Assembly (NCBI GenBank): GCA_937898885.1
Contig: CALDKD010000036.1
Location: 1-64,000 of the forward strand
Length of the DNA: 64,000 nt
Direction of reading: 5' to 3'
DNA from: an uncultured Bacteroidales bacterium
GTDB lineage: Bacteria > Bacteroidota > Bacteroidia > Bacteroidales > Bacteroidaceae
Below are positions 6,975 to 16,168 of the stretch, piece after piece. The translations under genes and the position numbers were made by a program. Every line of letters begins with the position of its first letter. The stretch's first letter is position 1. Under the pieces are notes generated by a model. The model ran no database searches and was not told the origin of the DNA. It saw nothing but the letters and a program-made list of their open reading frames with translations.

Positions 6975-8630
6975 TTATCTCAGCCAGTTGGCGTCGAGGA
7001 AGGCAAGCCGGTCTGACAGCCATTGCTTAAGGGTGGCTATCTCTTCCTGGTAGCTTGACACTGTGTAGGCAGAGAACCAGCCCAGGCCGTTGCCGCCCAT
7101 ACCGCCGCCCATAGGCATGAACCACGGCATTGCCGCGCTGCCTTCCTCCTGGGGCTCTGTCTGGAGCAGGTCGCTGAACTGGGTGAAGTGACGCTCCTGA
7201 GCCTCGGACAGCAACTCTGCGTAATCATCAATGAACTTGAACAGGCTCTCATTGCTGAGAATGCCTTTCCGCAACTCAGTATAGCGTTCTTTTACCAGCG
7301 CCATGAATCCCGGGTCCTGACTCAGGCGTTTCCACATGGCAGGGGTGGGGTTGGTCTCGCATCCGTCATAGACCCAGACCTTGATGTTGCCGGCATTGCA
7401 GAAGCTGCAGTTGCCGAAAGCAAGGTTGTAGTCCCATACAGGGCCGGCATTGAGCTTGCCGCCTGTTCCGTCCTCGTTCTGCTTTTTCTTGTGAAAGTAT
7501 GCGCTTCGTTTCAGTCCGTCTGCGTTGAGGCTGACCTCTGTGTGGATGAAATAATCTACGAAGGACGGGATGTTGATGTATTTGGCGTAACCTTTATCCT
7601 TGTCGGAGTAACTGCTGTTCTGGATGGACTTCTCGGTCTGGCCTATGTAGTCCTGTATATATGTGAGCTGCTCTTCCGCAATCTTCTCTTTCTTGGGGCT
7701 GTAGACAGTCCAGGTTACATTCTGGCCCGTCATTCCGTTGCCTACACCTCTCACTGTGGAGCGGAATGTCAGCTCATCGCCGTCAACTGCGTCTATTCGC
7801 AGGATGTATCCACCGGTCACCTCGCGTCCGCTCACATCGTCTTTCCTCAGCTTGGCTATGTCCAGACGGTTGGGACTGCGCTTGATTGTCTCTGCAAGAA
7901 TATAGACTCCGCGATAGCTGCCGTTCATAGTAAGCTCGCACAGACGGGTGTGGGGACCCCAGTGTCCCATCTGGTTCCAAAGACTGAACGCGAGAATGTC
8001 GCGAAGCATTGATATGTCGTTGTATGGGGCAAGCAACACCCAGTCTGACTCAGCAGGCATTCCAAGGAGTGATACGTCAATATCCTTGCCGCTCTCATCG
8101 CGTGTCTCGATGGTGTATCGCTTCTGCTCAAAACTCACGGAGCTGTTGCCGCGAAGCTTTATGCCAATCTGACCGTCGTAGCCAGTGGCCTTGTCGGAGA
8201 TGTTGTTTCGCTTATCGGAGCCGTTGTCTATAATCTGCATCGTGGCGGTTATCTTGCCGTTTGTGGCTATGCTCTGGCCTTTCGTGTCTATTTTAATAAT
8301 AGGTAGGTTGGATGACTTGAAATCTATTTTCGATTTAAGTTCCGGACCTTCTGACGCGTTCATCTGGAACATTCCGCCCATATCGCCCATATCTCCGAAT
8401 ACGGGTATGCCTCCAAATCCTGGCATGCCTCCGAATCCGGGCATTGCGCCTTCAGGCATCTGTCCGTGACCGGGTCCACCCGGCATCTGATGACCCATAC
8501 CCGGGAATCCTCTGCCTCCGCCTGGCATTTGCCTGCCGAAGAATTGAGGAAATTGTGCGAATACGGCTATTGCTATTCCCAACGCTATGCCTGTGATGGC
8601 TGCTCTCTTTATACATTTGGATTTTTTCAT
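6975..8630 (-). CDS. Exported CotH-kinase-family protein with Met/Gly-rich N-terminus
   Basis: Sec signal (MKKSKCIKRAAITGIALGIAIAVFAQ), then about 70 residues of low complexity rich in Gly, Met, Pro and Phe (GMPGFGGMPGFGG-type repeats). The CotH domain follows from about residue 110: IGIKLRGNSSVSFEQKRYTIE, then DWVLLAPYNDISMLRDILAF, LTMNGSYRGVYILAETIKR, and FVDYFIHTEVSLNADG with the AGPVWDYNLAFGN motif. CotH proteins are atypical protein kinases; in Bacteroidetes they are secreted or surface proteins, often near glycan genes. ATG 8630 is chosen; ATG 8651 in the same frame adds seven residues. It is divergent from the CE15 gene and convergent with the isomerase gene. Catalysis is inferred from family only. 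Confidence 0.8.
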   Translation of the reverse strand: MKKSKCIKRAAITGIALGIAIAVFAQFPQFFGRQMPGGGRGFPGMGHQMPGGPGHGQMPEGAMPGFGGMPGFGGIPVFGDMGDMGGMFQMNASEGPELKSKIDFKSSNLPIIKIDTKGQSIATNGKITATMQIIDNGSDKRNNISDKATGYDGQIGIKLRGNSSVSFEQKRYTIETRDESGKDIDVSLLGMPAESDWVLLAPYNDISMLRDILAFSLWNQMGHWGPHTRLCELTMNGSYRGVYILAETIKRSPNRLDIAKLRKDDVSGREVTGGYILRIDAVDGDELTFRSTVRGVGNGMTGQNVTWTVYSPKKEKIAEEQLTYIQDYIGQTEKSIQNSSYSDKDKGYAKYINIPSFVDYFIHTEVSLNADGLKRSAYFHKKKQNEDGTGGKLNAGPVWDYNLAFGNCSFCNAGNIKVWVYDGCETNPTPAMWKRLSQDPGFMALVKERYTELRKGILSNESLFKFIDDYAELLSEAQERHFTQFSDLLQTEPQEEGSAAMPWFMPMGGGMGGNGLGWFSAYTVSSYQEEIATLKQWLSDRLAFLDANWLR

Positions 8631-8701
8631 TGTCTTTGTGTCATTGCTCATATTTAATAGTCAGAAACCGGTGAATAGTTAAATTAGTACTGATTTTTTA
8701 G

Positions 8702-8709
8702 TAAATTTG
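8702..8709 (+). promoter_or_regulatory. -7 box for the CE15 gene
   Basis: TAAATTTG fits TAnnTTTG. Transcription from here would place the 31-base repeat at 8717-8747 inside the 5' leader. Confidence 0.5.
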
Positions 8710-8716
8710 GCGAGAC

Positions 8717-8747
8717 ACTAAGAAGCTGTTTTGAAATGTTCCAATTA
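8717..8747 (+). repeat. Solo copy of the MITE-like element's left end
   Basis: 31 bases identical to 4758-4788 except for one base (AAGCTG versus AACCTG). It lies six bases before the ATG of the CE15 gene, so it forms most of the leader and the ribosome-binding region. The matching right end is absent. Confidence 0.75.
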
Positions 8748-8753
8748 TAAGTT

Positions 8754-10142
8754 ATGAATATGAACAAGAGAAAGACATTGGTGACGTTGCTGGCCGGCAT
8801 TTTGATGTCAGTTCCTGCAATGGCGCAGTTCGCATTTGGCGGATTTGGCGGTTTCGGCGGAGGACAGCGTATGAATATGGACAGCCTGAACAGGGTAGGC
8901 GAGGCTGATTATGCCGATATGCTTGGCAAACTTGGCATAAAGCCTGAGCAGGTACGCGAGGGCCGTCAGCCTAACTCACAGGATGTGTCTGTGCATCCTA
9001 ATTACAACGAGCTTACCGCAAATCCGTTCCCATATTATCCGGAGGCTCTGGTCACCTTTGACGGACGCAAGGTTAAGAATGCCAGGATGTGGAATAAGGT
9101 CCGCCGGCCTGAGCTTGTGCGTGAGTTCGAGGATGAGATGTATGGCCGTCTGCCGGAGAACATTCCTGCGGTTGACTGGCAGGTTACCCGCGAGGAGAAG
9201 AAGATGATGGGTGACATTCCTGTGATTGTGCGTTATCTGAACGGCGTGGTTGACAACTCATCATATCCTGCAATATCGGTGAATATCCAGGCGAACATAG
9301 TCTGGCCGGACAACGGCAGAAAGAATCTGCCTGTCGTGATGGAGTTCTCGTGGATGGCTGGCGATCCCACAGCTCCCGGACGCGGTACTGACAAGACCTG
9401 GCAGCAACAGGTGATTGAGCGTGGATGGGCAGCGGCGCAATTGGTTCCGACATCCATCCAGGGTGATAATGGCTATGGCCTGACAAGTGGTATTATCGGC
9501 CTTTGCAACAAGGGCGAGTACAGACAGCCTACAGACTGGGGCGCGCTTCGTGCCTGGGGCTGGGGCGCATCGAAGATGATTGACTATTTTGAGGGCGATG
9601 CCCAGTTTGACGCAACAAAGGTAGCCATCGAGGGAGTATCGCGCTACGGTAAGGCATCGGTGGTGGCTATGGCTTTTGATGAGCGTATTCTGGCCGGCTT
9701 CATCTGCTCCTCAGGCAAGGGTGGTGTGGCCGGATGGCGCAGGGACTGTGGTGAGAGCATAGGCAACATTACCGCTCAGGGTGAGTATCACTGGATGTGC
9801 GGCAATTTTATTAAATATGGCGCGTCTCCGCTTGACGAGTTGGCATTGCGCGTTGACCAGCACGAGCTAATAGCGCTTTGCGCGCCTCGTCCCTGCTTTA
9901 TCTCCGGTGGCAGCTACGATGCCGACAAGTGGCAGGATGTTGTGGGTATGCATCTGTCCACAGTCAAGGCTACTCCAGTATATGAGCTGTTGGGCAAGAA
10001 GGGACTTGATACCGATGTGTTTCCGGTGATGGATTTCGGCCTGACTGACGGCGAGCTTGCCTGGCGTCAGCATCACGGTGGCCACGAGGCCGGTCCGAAC
10101 TGGCCATATTTCCTGGACTTCCTGGCCCGTTACGTGGAATAA
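8754..10142 (+). CDS. CE15 glucuronoyl esterase
   Basis: 462 residues with a signal peptide (KRKTLVTLLAGILMSVPAMAQ) followed by a Gly/Phe-rich stretch (FGGFGGFGG). The alpha/beta-hydrolase nucleophile motif is GVSRYGK, with Ser at about residue 296, and the late HHGGHEAGPNW supplies the catalytic His. CE15 enzymes cleave the ester between 4-O-methyl-glucuronic acid of xylan and lignin alcohols; the product would be exported to periplasm or surface. Neighbours are CotH, an SGNH esterase-like gene and the HTCS regulator, consistent with plant cell-wall polysaccharide use. The start is set by ATG 8754, with a second ATG two codons on. The gene ends at a bidirectional terminator. Confidence 0.87.
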   Translation: MNMNKRKTLVTLLAGILMSVPAMAQFAFGGFGGFGGGQRMNMDSLNRVGEADYADMLGKLGIKPEQVREGRQPNSQDVSVHPNYNELTANPFPYYPEALVTFDGRKVKNARMWNKVRRPELVREFEDEMYGRLPENIPAVDWQVTREEKKMMGDIPVIVRYLNGVVDNSSYPAISVNIQANIVWPDNGRKNLPVVMEFSWMAGDPTAPGRGTDKTWQQQVIERGWAAAQLVPTSIQGDNGYGLTSGIIGLCNKGEYRQPTDWGALRAWGWGASKMIDYFEGDAQFDATKVAIEGVSRYGKASVVAMAFDERILAGFICSSGKGGVAGWRRDCGESIGNITAQGEYHWMCGNFIKYGASPLDELALRVDQHELIALCAPRPCFISGGSYDADKWQDVVGMHLSTVKATPVYELLGKKGLDTDVFPVMDFGLTDGELAWRQHHGGHEAGPNWPYFLDFLARYVE

Positions 10143-10165
10143 GTAGTTAATACGTTTCTGATAAA

Positions 10166-10196
10166 AAATGCGGAGCCCGTTCAGAGCCCCGCATTT
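10166..10196. terminator. Bidirectional terminator between CE15 and SGNH genes
   Basis: AAATGCGG pairs with CCGCATTT, flanked by an A-run on the left and T-rich bases on the right, so it can serve both converging genes. Confidence 0.75.
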
Positions 10197-10227
10197 GTTA
10201 TAAAGCCAACGGCCAACAGCTAACCGC

Positions 10228-11436
10228 CTACTTTGCGAAAAGACTCAGGTCAACGCTCTCACCCATATGACGGTGACCGTCGGCATTCGGGTGAAGCCAG
10301 TCGTTCTCGAAAAGGAATGCCGGATTCATACGGGCCGGGTCATCAGGGCTTGCCATTGATGCGGCATGATCTACAATTCCGTCGAACAGTCCGCAGGTAC
10401 GTATCCAGTCATTCAGCTTGCAACGTCCCTCCTCATGGTTCTCGCTGTAGTAGTTGTTGCCCTTGAACGGCATAACAGTGCCGCCATAGACCTTGATGCC
10501 TTTCTGATGTGCCTCTTCAATGATTTTCTTGTAAACTTCTATAATTCTGTCTGCTTTGGCAACGGCATCGCCAAAGCCTCCCAGATCGTTCACGCCCTCA
10601 AACAGTATGATGTACTTGACACCCTCCTGCTGGAAAAGGTCGCGAGGATAGCGGCTCTGTCCGGTCGGGCCTAAGCCACCCTGAAGGATGCAATTGCCTC
10701 CAAGTCCCATATTCAGCACAGCTACGTTTTCTGTGGCTTTGTTGGCAAGCAGACGGCGTGAGAAGATGTCGGTCCAACGGTTCTGTACGTTGGTGGTTGA
10801 GCCGCGGCCGTCAGTGATGGAGTTGCCCAGAATGACAACGGCACGGGCATTTCCCTTTGCCTCAACCTCAATGGCGTTGATGATATACCAGTGGGCGGTG
10901 GCTGTGGCGTTGTTGAAATTGGATGTGTTGCCCTGAGCGATGTACGAGTCGGTGCGTGAGCCCGGATGGCTGGTAATGATGTTTGCCGGACACTGGCCCA
11001 GATGCAGGGTGATAGCCATATTCTGACGGATGGTCATCTTCAGGTCTACGGGGTCTGATACAACCAGCGCGCCCGGCTCAATGGTGACAGATGTGCTTCC
11101 ATTGAAAGTAAGTGATGTGTTGGTCTGCTCGTCAATGAGCGGGCTGTTGCCCGATGTGAGTGCTATGGCAATCTCTGCTGCCTTGATCTCAATGGGCTCC
11201 TTGCCGAACTCGTTGGAGAGCTTGACCCTGAGCCTCTCTCCGCTGATGGATGTCTGGACAATCTGCCGTATGGAGTTGTCTGCCAATGGCACAGGCGGGT
11301 TGTTGTGTGTCTCAGCCACCTGCTCGGCAGTGGCCCAAGTGGCTACCCAATGTTTCTTTGCCGATGTCTGACCGGCTCCTCCCAGAATCAACAGCATTGC
11401 AGCCGTCATCAGGGTCCTAAATCTAAAGACTTTCAT
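10228..11436 (-). CDS. Secreted SGNH/GDSL hydrolase
   Basis: 402 residues with signal peptide (MKVFRFRTLMTAAMLLILGGAGQTSA). The SGNH block I is VVILGNSITDGRG with the nucleophilic Ser. VLNMGLGGNCIL (block II Gly), FEGVNDLGG (block III Asn) and LFENDWLHPNADGHR (block V Asp-x-x-His) are all present, so the enzyme should be active. The N-terminal ~170 residues form a beta-rich domain (VATWATAEQVAETHNNPPVPLADNSIRQIV) typical of the two-domain SGNH esterases seen in polysaccharide clusters. Substrate unknown; acetyl ester removal from plant glycans is plausible beside CE15 and the HTCS. Confidence 0.85.
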   Translation of the reverse strand: MKVFRFRTLMTAAMLLILGGAGQTSAKKHWVATWATAEQVAETHNNPPVPLADNSIRQIVQTSISGERLRVKLSNEFGKEPIEIKAAEIAIALTSGNSPLIDEQTNTSLTFNGSTSVTIEPGALVVSDPVDLKMTIRQNMAITLHLGQCPANIITSHPGSRTDSYIAQGNTSNFNNATATAHWYIINAIEVEAKGNARAVVILGNSITDGRGSTTNVQNRWTDIFSRRLLANKATENVAVLNMGLGGNCILQGGLGPTGQSRYPRDLFQQEGVKYIILFEGVNDLGGFGDAVAKADRIIEVYKKIIEEAHQKGIKVYGGTVMPFKGNNYYSENHEEGRCKLNDWIRTCGLFDGIVDHAASMASPDDPARMNPAFLFENDWLHPNADGHRHMGESVDLSLFAK

Positions 11437-11620
11437 TTTTATGTAAGTTAAATGTCAAAATATCATTCTGTGCCATAACAGTTGCGAATATAACTATATT
11501 TTCGGTAAGTCTGAAATTACTGTGTGGGAACGAGAGAGTCCTGAAGGCATTAATGGTTCGTTTTTGTTCCGATGTTCATATTTGTTTCGTGGATTCTTGA
11601 GACAAATCCGTAAAAATCAC

Positions 11621-11628
11621 TACTTTTG
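11621..11628 (+). promoter_or_regulatory. -7 box for the HTCS gene
   Basis: TACTTTTG fits TAnnTTTG, 22 bases before ATG 11651. Transcription would begin downstream of the TTG at 11636, which supports the ATG start. Confidence 0.5.
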
Positions 11629-11650
11629 AGAGTCATTGAATTATGTGAGG

Positions 11651-14600
11651 ATGAAAAGATTAGTAATTGCCATATTGATTCTTGTCTTGCCGGTATGCCT
11701 TGCTGTGGCCCAGCGAAGTTCCTGGTATTCCGGCGATTTGCTGTCGAACAACCAGCTTCAGTGTATAGCCGAGGACTCACAGGGATTCCTTTGGGTTGGC
11801 ACGGAATATGGTTTGAACCGCTTTGATGGATATCAGTTCACACAATATTTTCACGATGAGACAAAAGAGTACTCGCTTGCGAATAATTATGTGCGTTGTA
11901 TGGAACTGACCGGTGACGGCCGCATATGGGTGGGCACGGGCCGTGGCGTACAGCTGCTGTATCCTGACAGAGGGGAGTTTCATTCGGTTGCGATGCCTGG
12001 AGGAAACACACCTTTCATAAATCAGATAAAGGTGATGCGCAATGGCGAGGTGTGGTTCCTGGCCTCAGGCCTGGGCGTATGTCGCATAACGGATATGGAG
12101 AGACTTACCGCCGAGCACCTTGAGGAGGTAACAAGAATCACCGGCACCAGAAATCATACATTCCTGATGGAGGACGCTCACGGCATATTGTGGATAGGAA
12201 CAGGCAATGGAGTCTATCAGTGCAATAAATCAACGTTAAGTGTGACACGCTTCGCCCAGGATGTCATCAGCGCGAGCGTTACCGGTATCTGGGAAAACAG
12301 TGACGGTGATATGTTCATATCTACAAATACTCAGGTGTTCAAGTGGAGCAGAAGTACTGATGAGCTGACAGAACTGCAGGGAAACAGGTCTTACAGGGAT
12401 ATCACACACTCTTATATGGATAAGGACGGAATGCTGTATGTGGCAGTCCGTGGTGAGGGCCTCAGATATTATAATGTGGAGCAGGGAAGGCTGATGCGCT
12501 ATGATGACAACGGCAGGGAAACCGGCCTGAACCGTCTGGATGTATCGGCTTTCTATATGGACAGCAAGAGAAATATCTGGCTGGGATGCTATCTGAGTGG
12601 CCTGATGCTTATTCCAAATGGCCAGACTCAGTTCCGCTCATTACGCTTCCAGGACTACAGGGGCTTCTCCGGAGGCGGTATCTCCTCAATGCTTGTTGAC
12701 AATGGCGGCAATCTGTGGGTGAGCTTCAACAATAATCCTGTTACCTGTTTTGACAATACCGGTAGAATACGTATTCAGTTGCAGGATCAGCCTTACGTGA
12801 GCTCTATGTTGGAGACTGATGACGGTACGGTATGGGCCGGTCTCTATAATGGCGGACTGGCACGTCTCAATACTCGTGACGGAGTGCTGGAGGATATTGT
12901 TCACAAAGACGGCGCATCACAGATACAGTGCATCACTCAGGATAATGCGGGAAACCTGTATTACTCGACGCGAGGCTCCGGATTCAGCAAATATAATCCC
13001 TACAACGGTGAATACCGGCATTGGTCATCTACTACCGATGTGCCATCAACCCTCAAGCTTGATAATGACTGGATAAACTCAATGGCGGTTGACAAGTCCG
13101 GACTTCTGTGGATTGGTCATAACACAGGCATCAGTTGTTTTGATACGCGCTCGGACTTGTTCGTCTCTGTCCCGTCTGTGATGGGACTCTCAGGCAGCAG
13201 TTGTTATACAATGCTTTGTGACCGCGACGGACGCGTATGGGCTGGAACGGGAAACGGTCTTGTAGTATATGATCCGGATACGAATGACGGCATTCTTCTT
13301 AATACTGACAAGGGGCTGTCAAACAATAATATTCGAGGTCTTGTGCAGGACGCCGACGGTAATGTGTGGTGCAGTACGAGTATGGGATTGAACAGAATAG
13401 CGCCGGATACCTGGCGGATAGACCGCTTTTATTCAGGATCCGGGCTGATAGACAAGAACTACTATGTCAGGGCCTGTGCGTCGGGCAGAAACGGTGCCAC
13501 TCTCTATTTCGGCTCAAGCCGTGGGGTCACATTCTTTGAGCCGGATGTAATTAATAATCAGGGCAATGTGGGGAATGTGGCGCTCACAGCCTTTTATCTG
13601 AACGACGTGCCCGTTGATGAGTCAACTTTGTCAGGAAGGCATTCAATAGTTGATGGTCCCGTCTCTACGTCGGATGCGTTTCATCTTTCCAACAAGGACA
13701 ACTCGTTTACACTGGAGTTCAGTACCTTCGATTATGGCGACCGTGAGAGTATAGCATACGAGTATTCGTTCAATCAGAATCAATGGAACAGCACTCCTGC
13801 GGGTGTTAACCGGATCACGTTCACTCATCTGGGTTCTGGAAAACACCAGATAAGCGTCCGTGCCTGCAGCAACAACAGCCGCTCAGGGATAAGTGTATAT
13901 ACCATAAAGATTGACCGTCCGTGGTATTTGAGCGGGTGGGCGATAGCGGCATATCTGCTCATTATCCTGGGCGTGTCGGGCATACTTATTTATAATGACA
14001 GGCAGCTCCGTGAGAAGGAGTTGAGCGATGCCAAGCTGCACTCATTCACGAATGTGGCCCACGAGCTCTGCTCTCCGCTTACTATGGTGATATCGCCTCT
14101 TGATGAGCTTCTGCGTAAGAACTCGCTTGACGAGGAGTCGATGCACTCGCTCCGTATGATGCATAAGAGCTCTACCAAGATTCTGAACCTCCTGAATCAG
14201 TTGCTGGATATCCGTAAGTACGACGAGGGACAGATGAACCTGAAGTGCCGTGAGACAGATATGGTATCGTTCCTGCAGGGTGCGTACGAGATGTTCATGT
14301 ATAGCGCGGGCCAGCGTAATATACGTTATTCATATACGCACAATGCGGATGAGATGCTGGTGTGGATAGACCGTGACAGCATTGAGAAGGTAGTCTCAAA
14401 CTTGCTCTCAAACGCGTTCAAATACACTCCTGACGGCGGCGAGATTCACGTTGAGCTTACAAGTGGCACTGATGATGCCGAGAGTGGCCCGTTGCATCAT
14501 TATGCGGAGGTTTCCGTCATTGATTCAGGAATAGGTCTTGACGTTGATGACGTCAACAAGGTGTTTGACCGTTTCTATCGTGCCCAGAACACGCTTACAT

Positions 14601-15670
14601 CGGTTACTCTCGGCCTGGGCATCGGCCTTAACTACAGCAGGATTCTGGTGGAGATGCACAGGGGCTCAATAAAGGCTGAGAACAGGCAGGACACACAGGG
14701 AAGCCGCTTCTCGTTCCGTATTCCTTTAGGTAAAAGCCATCTGCGCGAGGATGAGATAGATTTGCGCGAGGATGTGCCGTTTGTGTTTAAGAGTGATGCG
14801 GGGAACGAGCCGGAGGAGACTTTGAAGCCACACGGCGGAGCCACCAGGGGATATAAGATTCTTGTAGTGGATGATGATGAGTCTATGCTGGACTTCATAA
14901 GCTATAGCCTGCGCTCTGCTTATTATAAGGTGATTACCTGCCGTAACGGCAAAGATGGAATGCGTCTGGCCATCTCGCAGATGCCGGATCTGATTATATC
15001 CGATGTGGTAATGCCGGAGATGGATGGCATCAGTTTTGTGCGTGCCCTGCGTAAGAATCCGAACATCAGCCATATTCCGGTAATACTGCTGTCTGCCAGA
15101 AACAAACTTCAGGACCGTATGGAGGGTATTGAGACAGGAGCGGACGCATATCTGCCTAAACCATTCTATGTGAATGAGCTGAAAATTCAGGTGCGGAATC
15201 TGATTAACAACCGCTTGATTGTAAAGGGCAAATTCTCTGGCGGTCAGGAGCAAAAAGACAAAGTGGAGACTCCTGAGTTCCAGTCAAGCGATGAGCAACT
15301 GATGAAACGTATTATGGAGGTTGTGAACAAGAATCTGTCGAATCCGGATTTCTCTGTTGAGCAACTGGCCGATCTGGTCGGCGTGAGCCGCACACAACTG
15401 CATAGGAAGGTGAAAAACATTACCGGCGTGTCAGCCGGACGCTTCATACATAACATCCGTATGCGTCAGGCTGCGACACTGCTGAGCCAGAAGGGAATGA
15501 ACATTGCCGAGATATCCGATATGGTGGGCTTCAATACCAGGACACACTTCGCTACGGCATTCAAGAATTTCTATGGAATGACTCCAACCGAGTATATAAG
15601 GCAGCACGAGGGCGAGAACGAGACCGGCAGTGTTGCAGGCAACACCACCGGAACGGCGGAGAATGTCTAG
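11651..15670 (+). CDS. Hybrid two-component system sensor/regulator (HTCS)
   Basis: 1339 residues from ATG 11651. Order: signal peptide (MKRLVIAILILVLPVCLAVAQ); a periplasmic two-component-regulator propeller made of repeated WVGT/IWVGTG blades to ~residue 640; a Y_Y_Y domain at ~680-745; one membrane helix at ~763-782; HisKA with the phospho-His in NVAHELCSPLT (His ~804); HATPase with NLLSNAFKYTPDGG and DSGIGL; receiver with ISDVVMPEMDG (Asp ~1118) and the PKPF Lys; AraC-type HTH at ~1235-1330. HTCS proteins bind oligosaccharides in the periplasm and switch on glycan-use genes. Likely targets are the neighbouring CE15, SGNH and CotH genes. All signalling residues are present. Its stop overlaps that of the convergent DUF1573 gene. 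Confidence 0.95.
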   Translation: MKRLVIAILILVLPVCLAVAQRSSWYSGDLLSNNQLQCIAEDSQGFLWVGTEYGLNRFDGYQFTQYFHDETKEYSLANNYVRCMELTGDGRIWVGTGRGVQLLYPDRGEFHSVAMPGGNTPFINQIKVMRNGEVWFLASGLGVCRITDMERLTAEHLEEVTRITGTRNHTFLMEDAHGILWIGTGNGVYQCNKSTLSVTRFAQDVISASVTGIWENSDGDMFISTNTQVFKWSRSTDELTELQGNRSYRDITHSYMDKDGMLYVAVRGEGLRYYNVEQGRLMRYDDNGRETGLNRLDVSAFYMDSKRNIWLGCYLSGLMLIPNGQTQFRSLRFQDYRGFSGGGISSMLVDNGGNLWVSFNNNPVTCFDNTGRIRIQLQDQPYVSSMLETDDGTVWAGLYNGGLARLNTRDGVLEDIVHKDGASQIQCITQDNAGNLYYSTRGSGFSKYNPYNGEYRHWSSTTDVPSTLKLDNDWINSMAVDKSGLLWIGHNTGISCFDTRSDLFVSVPSVMGLSGSSCYTMLCDRDGRVWAGTGNGLVVYDPDTNDGILLNTDKGLSNNNIRGLVQDADGNVWCSTSMGLNRIAPDTWRIDRFYSGSGLIDKNYYVRACASGRNGATLYFGSSRGVTFFEPDVINNQGNVGNVALTAFYLNDVPVDESTLSGRHSIVDGPVSTSDAFHLSNKDNSFTLEFSTFDYGDRESIAYEYSFNQNQWNSTPAGVNRITFTHLGSGKHQISVRACSNNSRSGISVYTIKIDRPWYLSGWAIAAYLLIILGVSGILIYNDRQLREKELSDAKLHSFTNVAHELCSPLTMVISPLDELLRKNSLDEESMHSLRMMHKSSTKILNLLNQLLDIRKYDEGQMNLKCRETDMVSFLQGAYEMFMYSAGQRNIRYSYTHNADEMLVWIDRDSIEKVVSNLLSNAFKYTPDGGEIHVELTSGTDDAESGPLHHYAEVSVIDSGIGLDVDDVNKVFDRFYRAQNTLTSVTLGLGIGLNYSRILVEMHRGSIKAENRQDTQGSRFSFRIPLGKSHLREDEIDLREDVPFVFKSDAGNEPEETLKPHGGATRGYKILVVDDDESMLDFISYSLRSAYYKVITCRNGKDGMRLAISQMPDLIISDVVMPEMDGISFVRALRKNPNISHIPVILLSARNKLQDRMEGIETGADAYLPKPFYVNELKIQVRNLINNRLIVKGKFSGGQEQKDKVETPEFQSSDEQLMKRIMEVVNKNLSNPDFSVEQLADLVGVSRTQLHRKVKNITGVSAGRFIHNIRMRQAATLLSQKGMNIAEISDMVGFNTRTHFATAFKNFYGMTPTEYIRQHEGENETGSVAGNTTGTAENV

Positions 15671-16158
15671 TCGATGCCTTTCCTGACGATGCGTGGCTTG
15701 TCAAGCACAGGCCATTCTGATGTGACGGTGCTGTCTGGCAGCTGTTGCGAAGCATCATCGAACATATAGCCCATAACGCGCAGCTTGGTAGGCCCGTTCT
15801 TCGCATTGCTGTTGATGACAATGCCTTGGCTTACGGGACCCGGCCATTTCTCGTGTGCGTTGTACGTTATGGAGATGGATGTGGAGTCTCCAGGCTGAAT
15901 GCTCTGCGGAGAGCAGCTGGCAACAGTGCATCCACACGATGTGAATGAGCCGGTTATATGGAGTGGGGCATTGCCGTCATTCCTAAGCCACACGTTGAAG
16001 GAGTGTATGGAGTCTGTGCTGGGAAACAGTCCCAGATTGATACTTGCCTCCTCAAAGCTTGCCACAGCCTCGGGGGTGCCGTTCAATGACGCGCACCCGC
16101 CACAGGATGCATTCATCAGCGTCAACAGAATAAATGCCGCAACTTTAGCAACCTTCAT
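15667..16158 (-). CDS. DUF1573 lipoprotein
   Basis: About 163 residues from ATG 16158; an upstream ATG at 16194 would extend into nfo. The start is set by the lipoprotein signal MKVAKVAAFILLTLMNASC with Cys at the lipobox. The DUF1573 (Ig-like, ASH/MSP-related) fold shows in NVWLRNDGNAPLHITGSFTSCGCT followed by IQPGDSTSISITYNAHEKWPG. DUF1573 proteins are exported or surface proteins of unknown function, common in Bacteroidetes. It is the last gene after mutS2 and nfo on the minus strand; its start lies 10 bases past the nfo stop. Its stop shares CTAG with the HTCS stop. Confidence 0.8.
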   Translation of the reverse strand: MKVAKVAAFILLTLMNASCGGCASLNGTPEAVASFEEASINLGLFPSTDSIHSFNVWLRNDGNAPLHITGSFTSCGCTVASCSPQSIQPGDSTSISITYNAHEKWPGPVSQGIVINSNAKNGPTKLRVMGYMFDDASQQLPDSTVTSEWPVLDKPRIVRKGID

Positions 16159-16168
16159 AGACAGACTG

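Noticed and set aside
7188..8012. 274-codon ORF on the plus strand
   Set aside because: Lies wholly antisense to the CotH gene, has no family pattern and reflects codon bias of the real gene.
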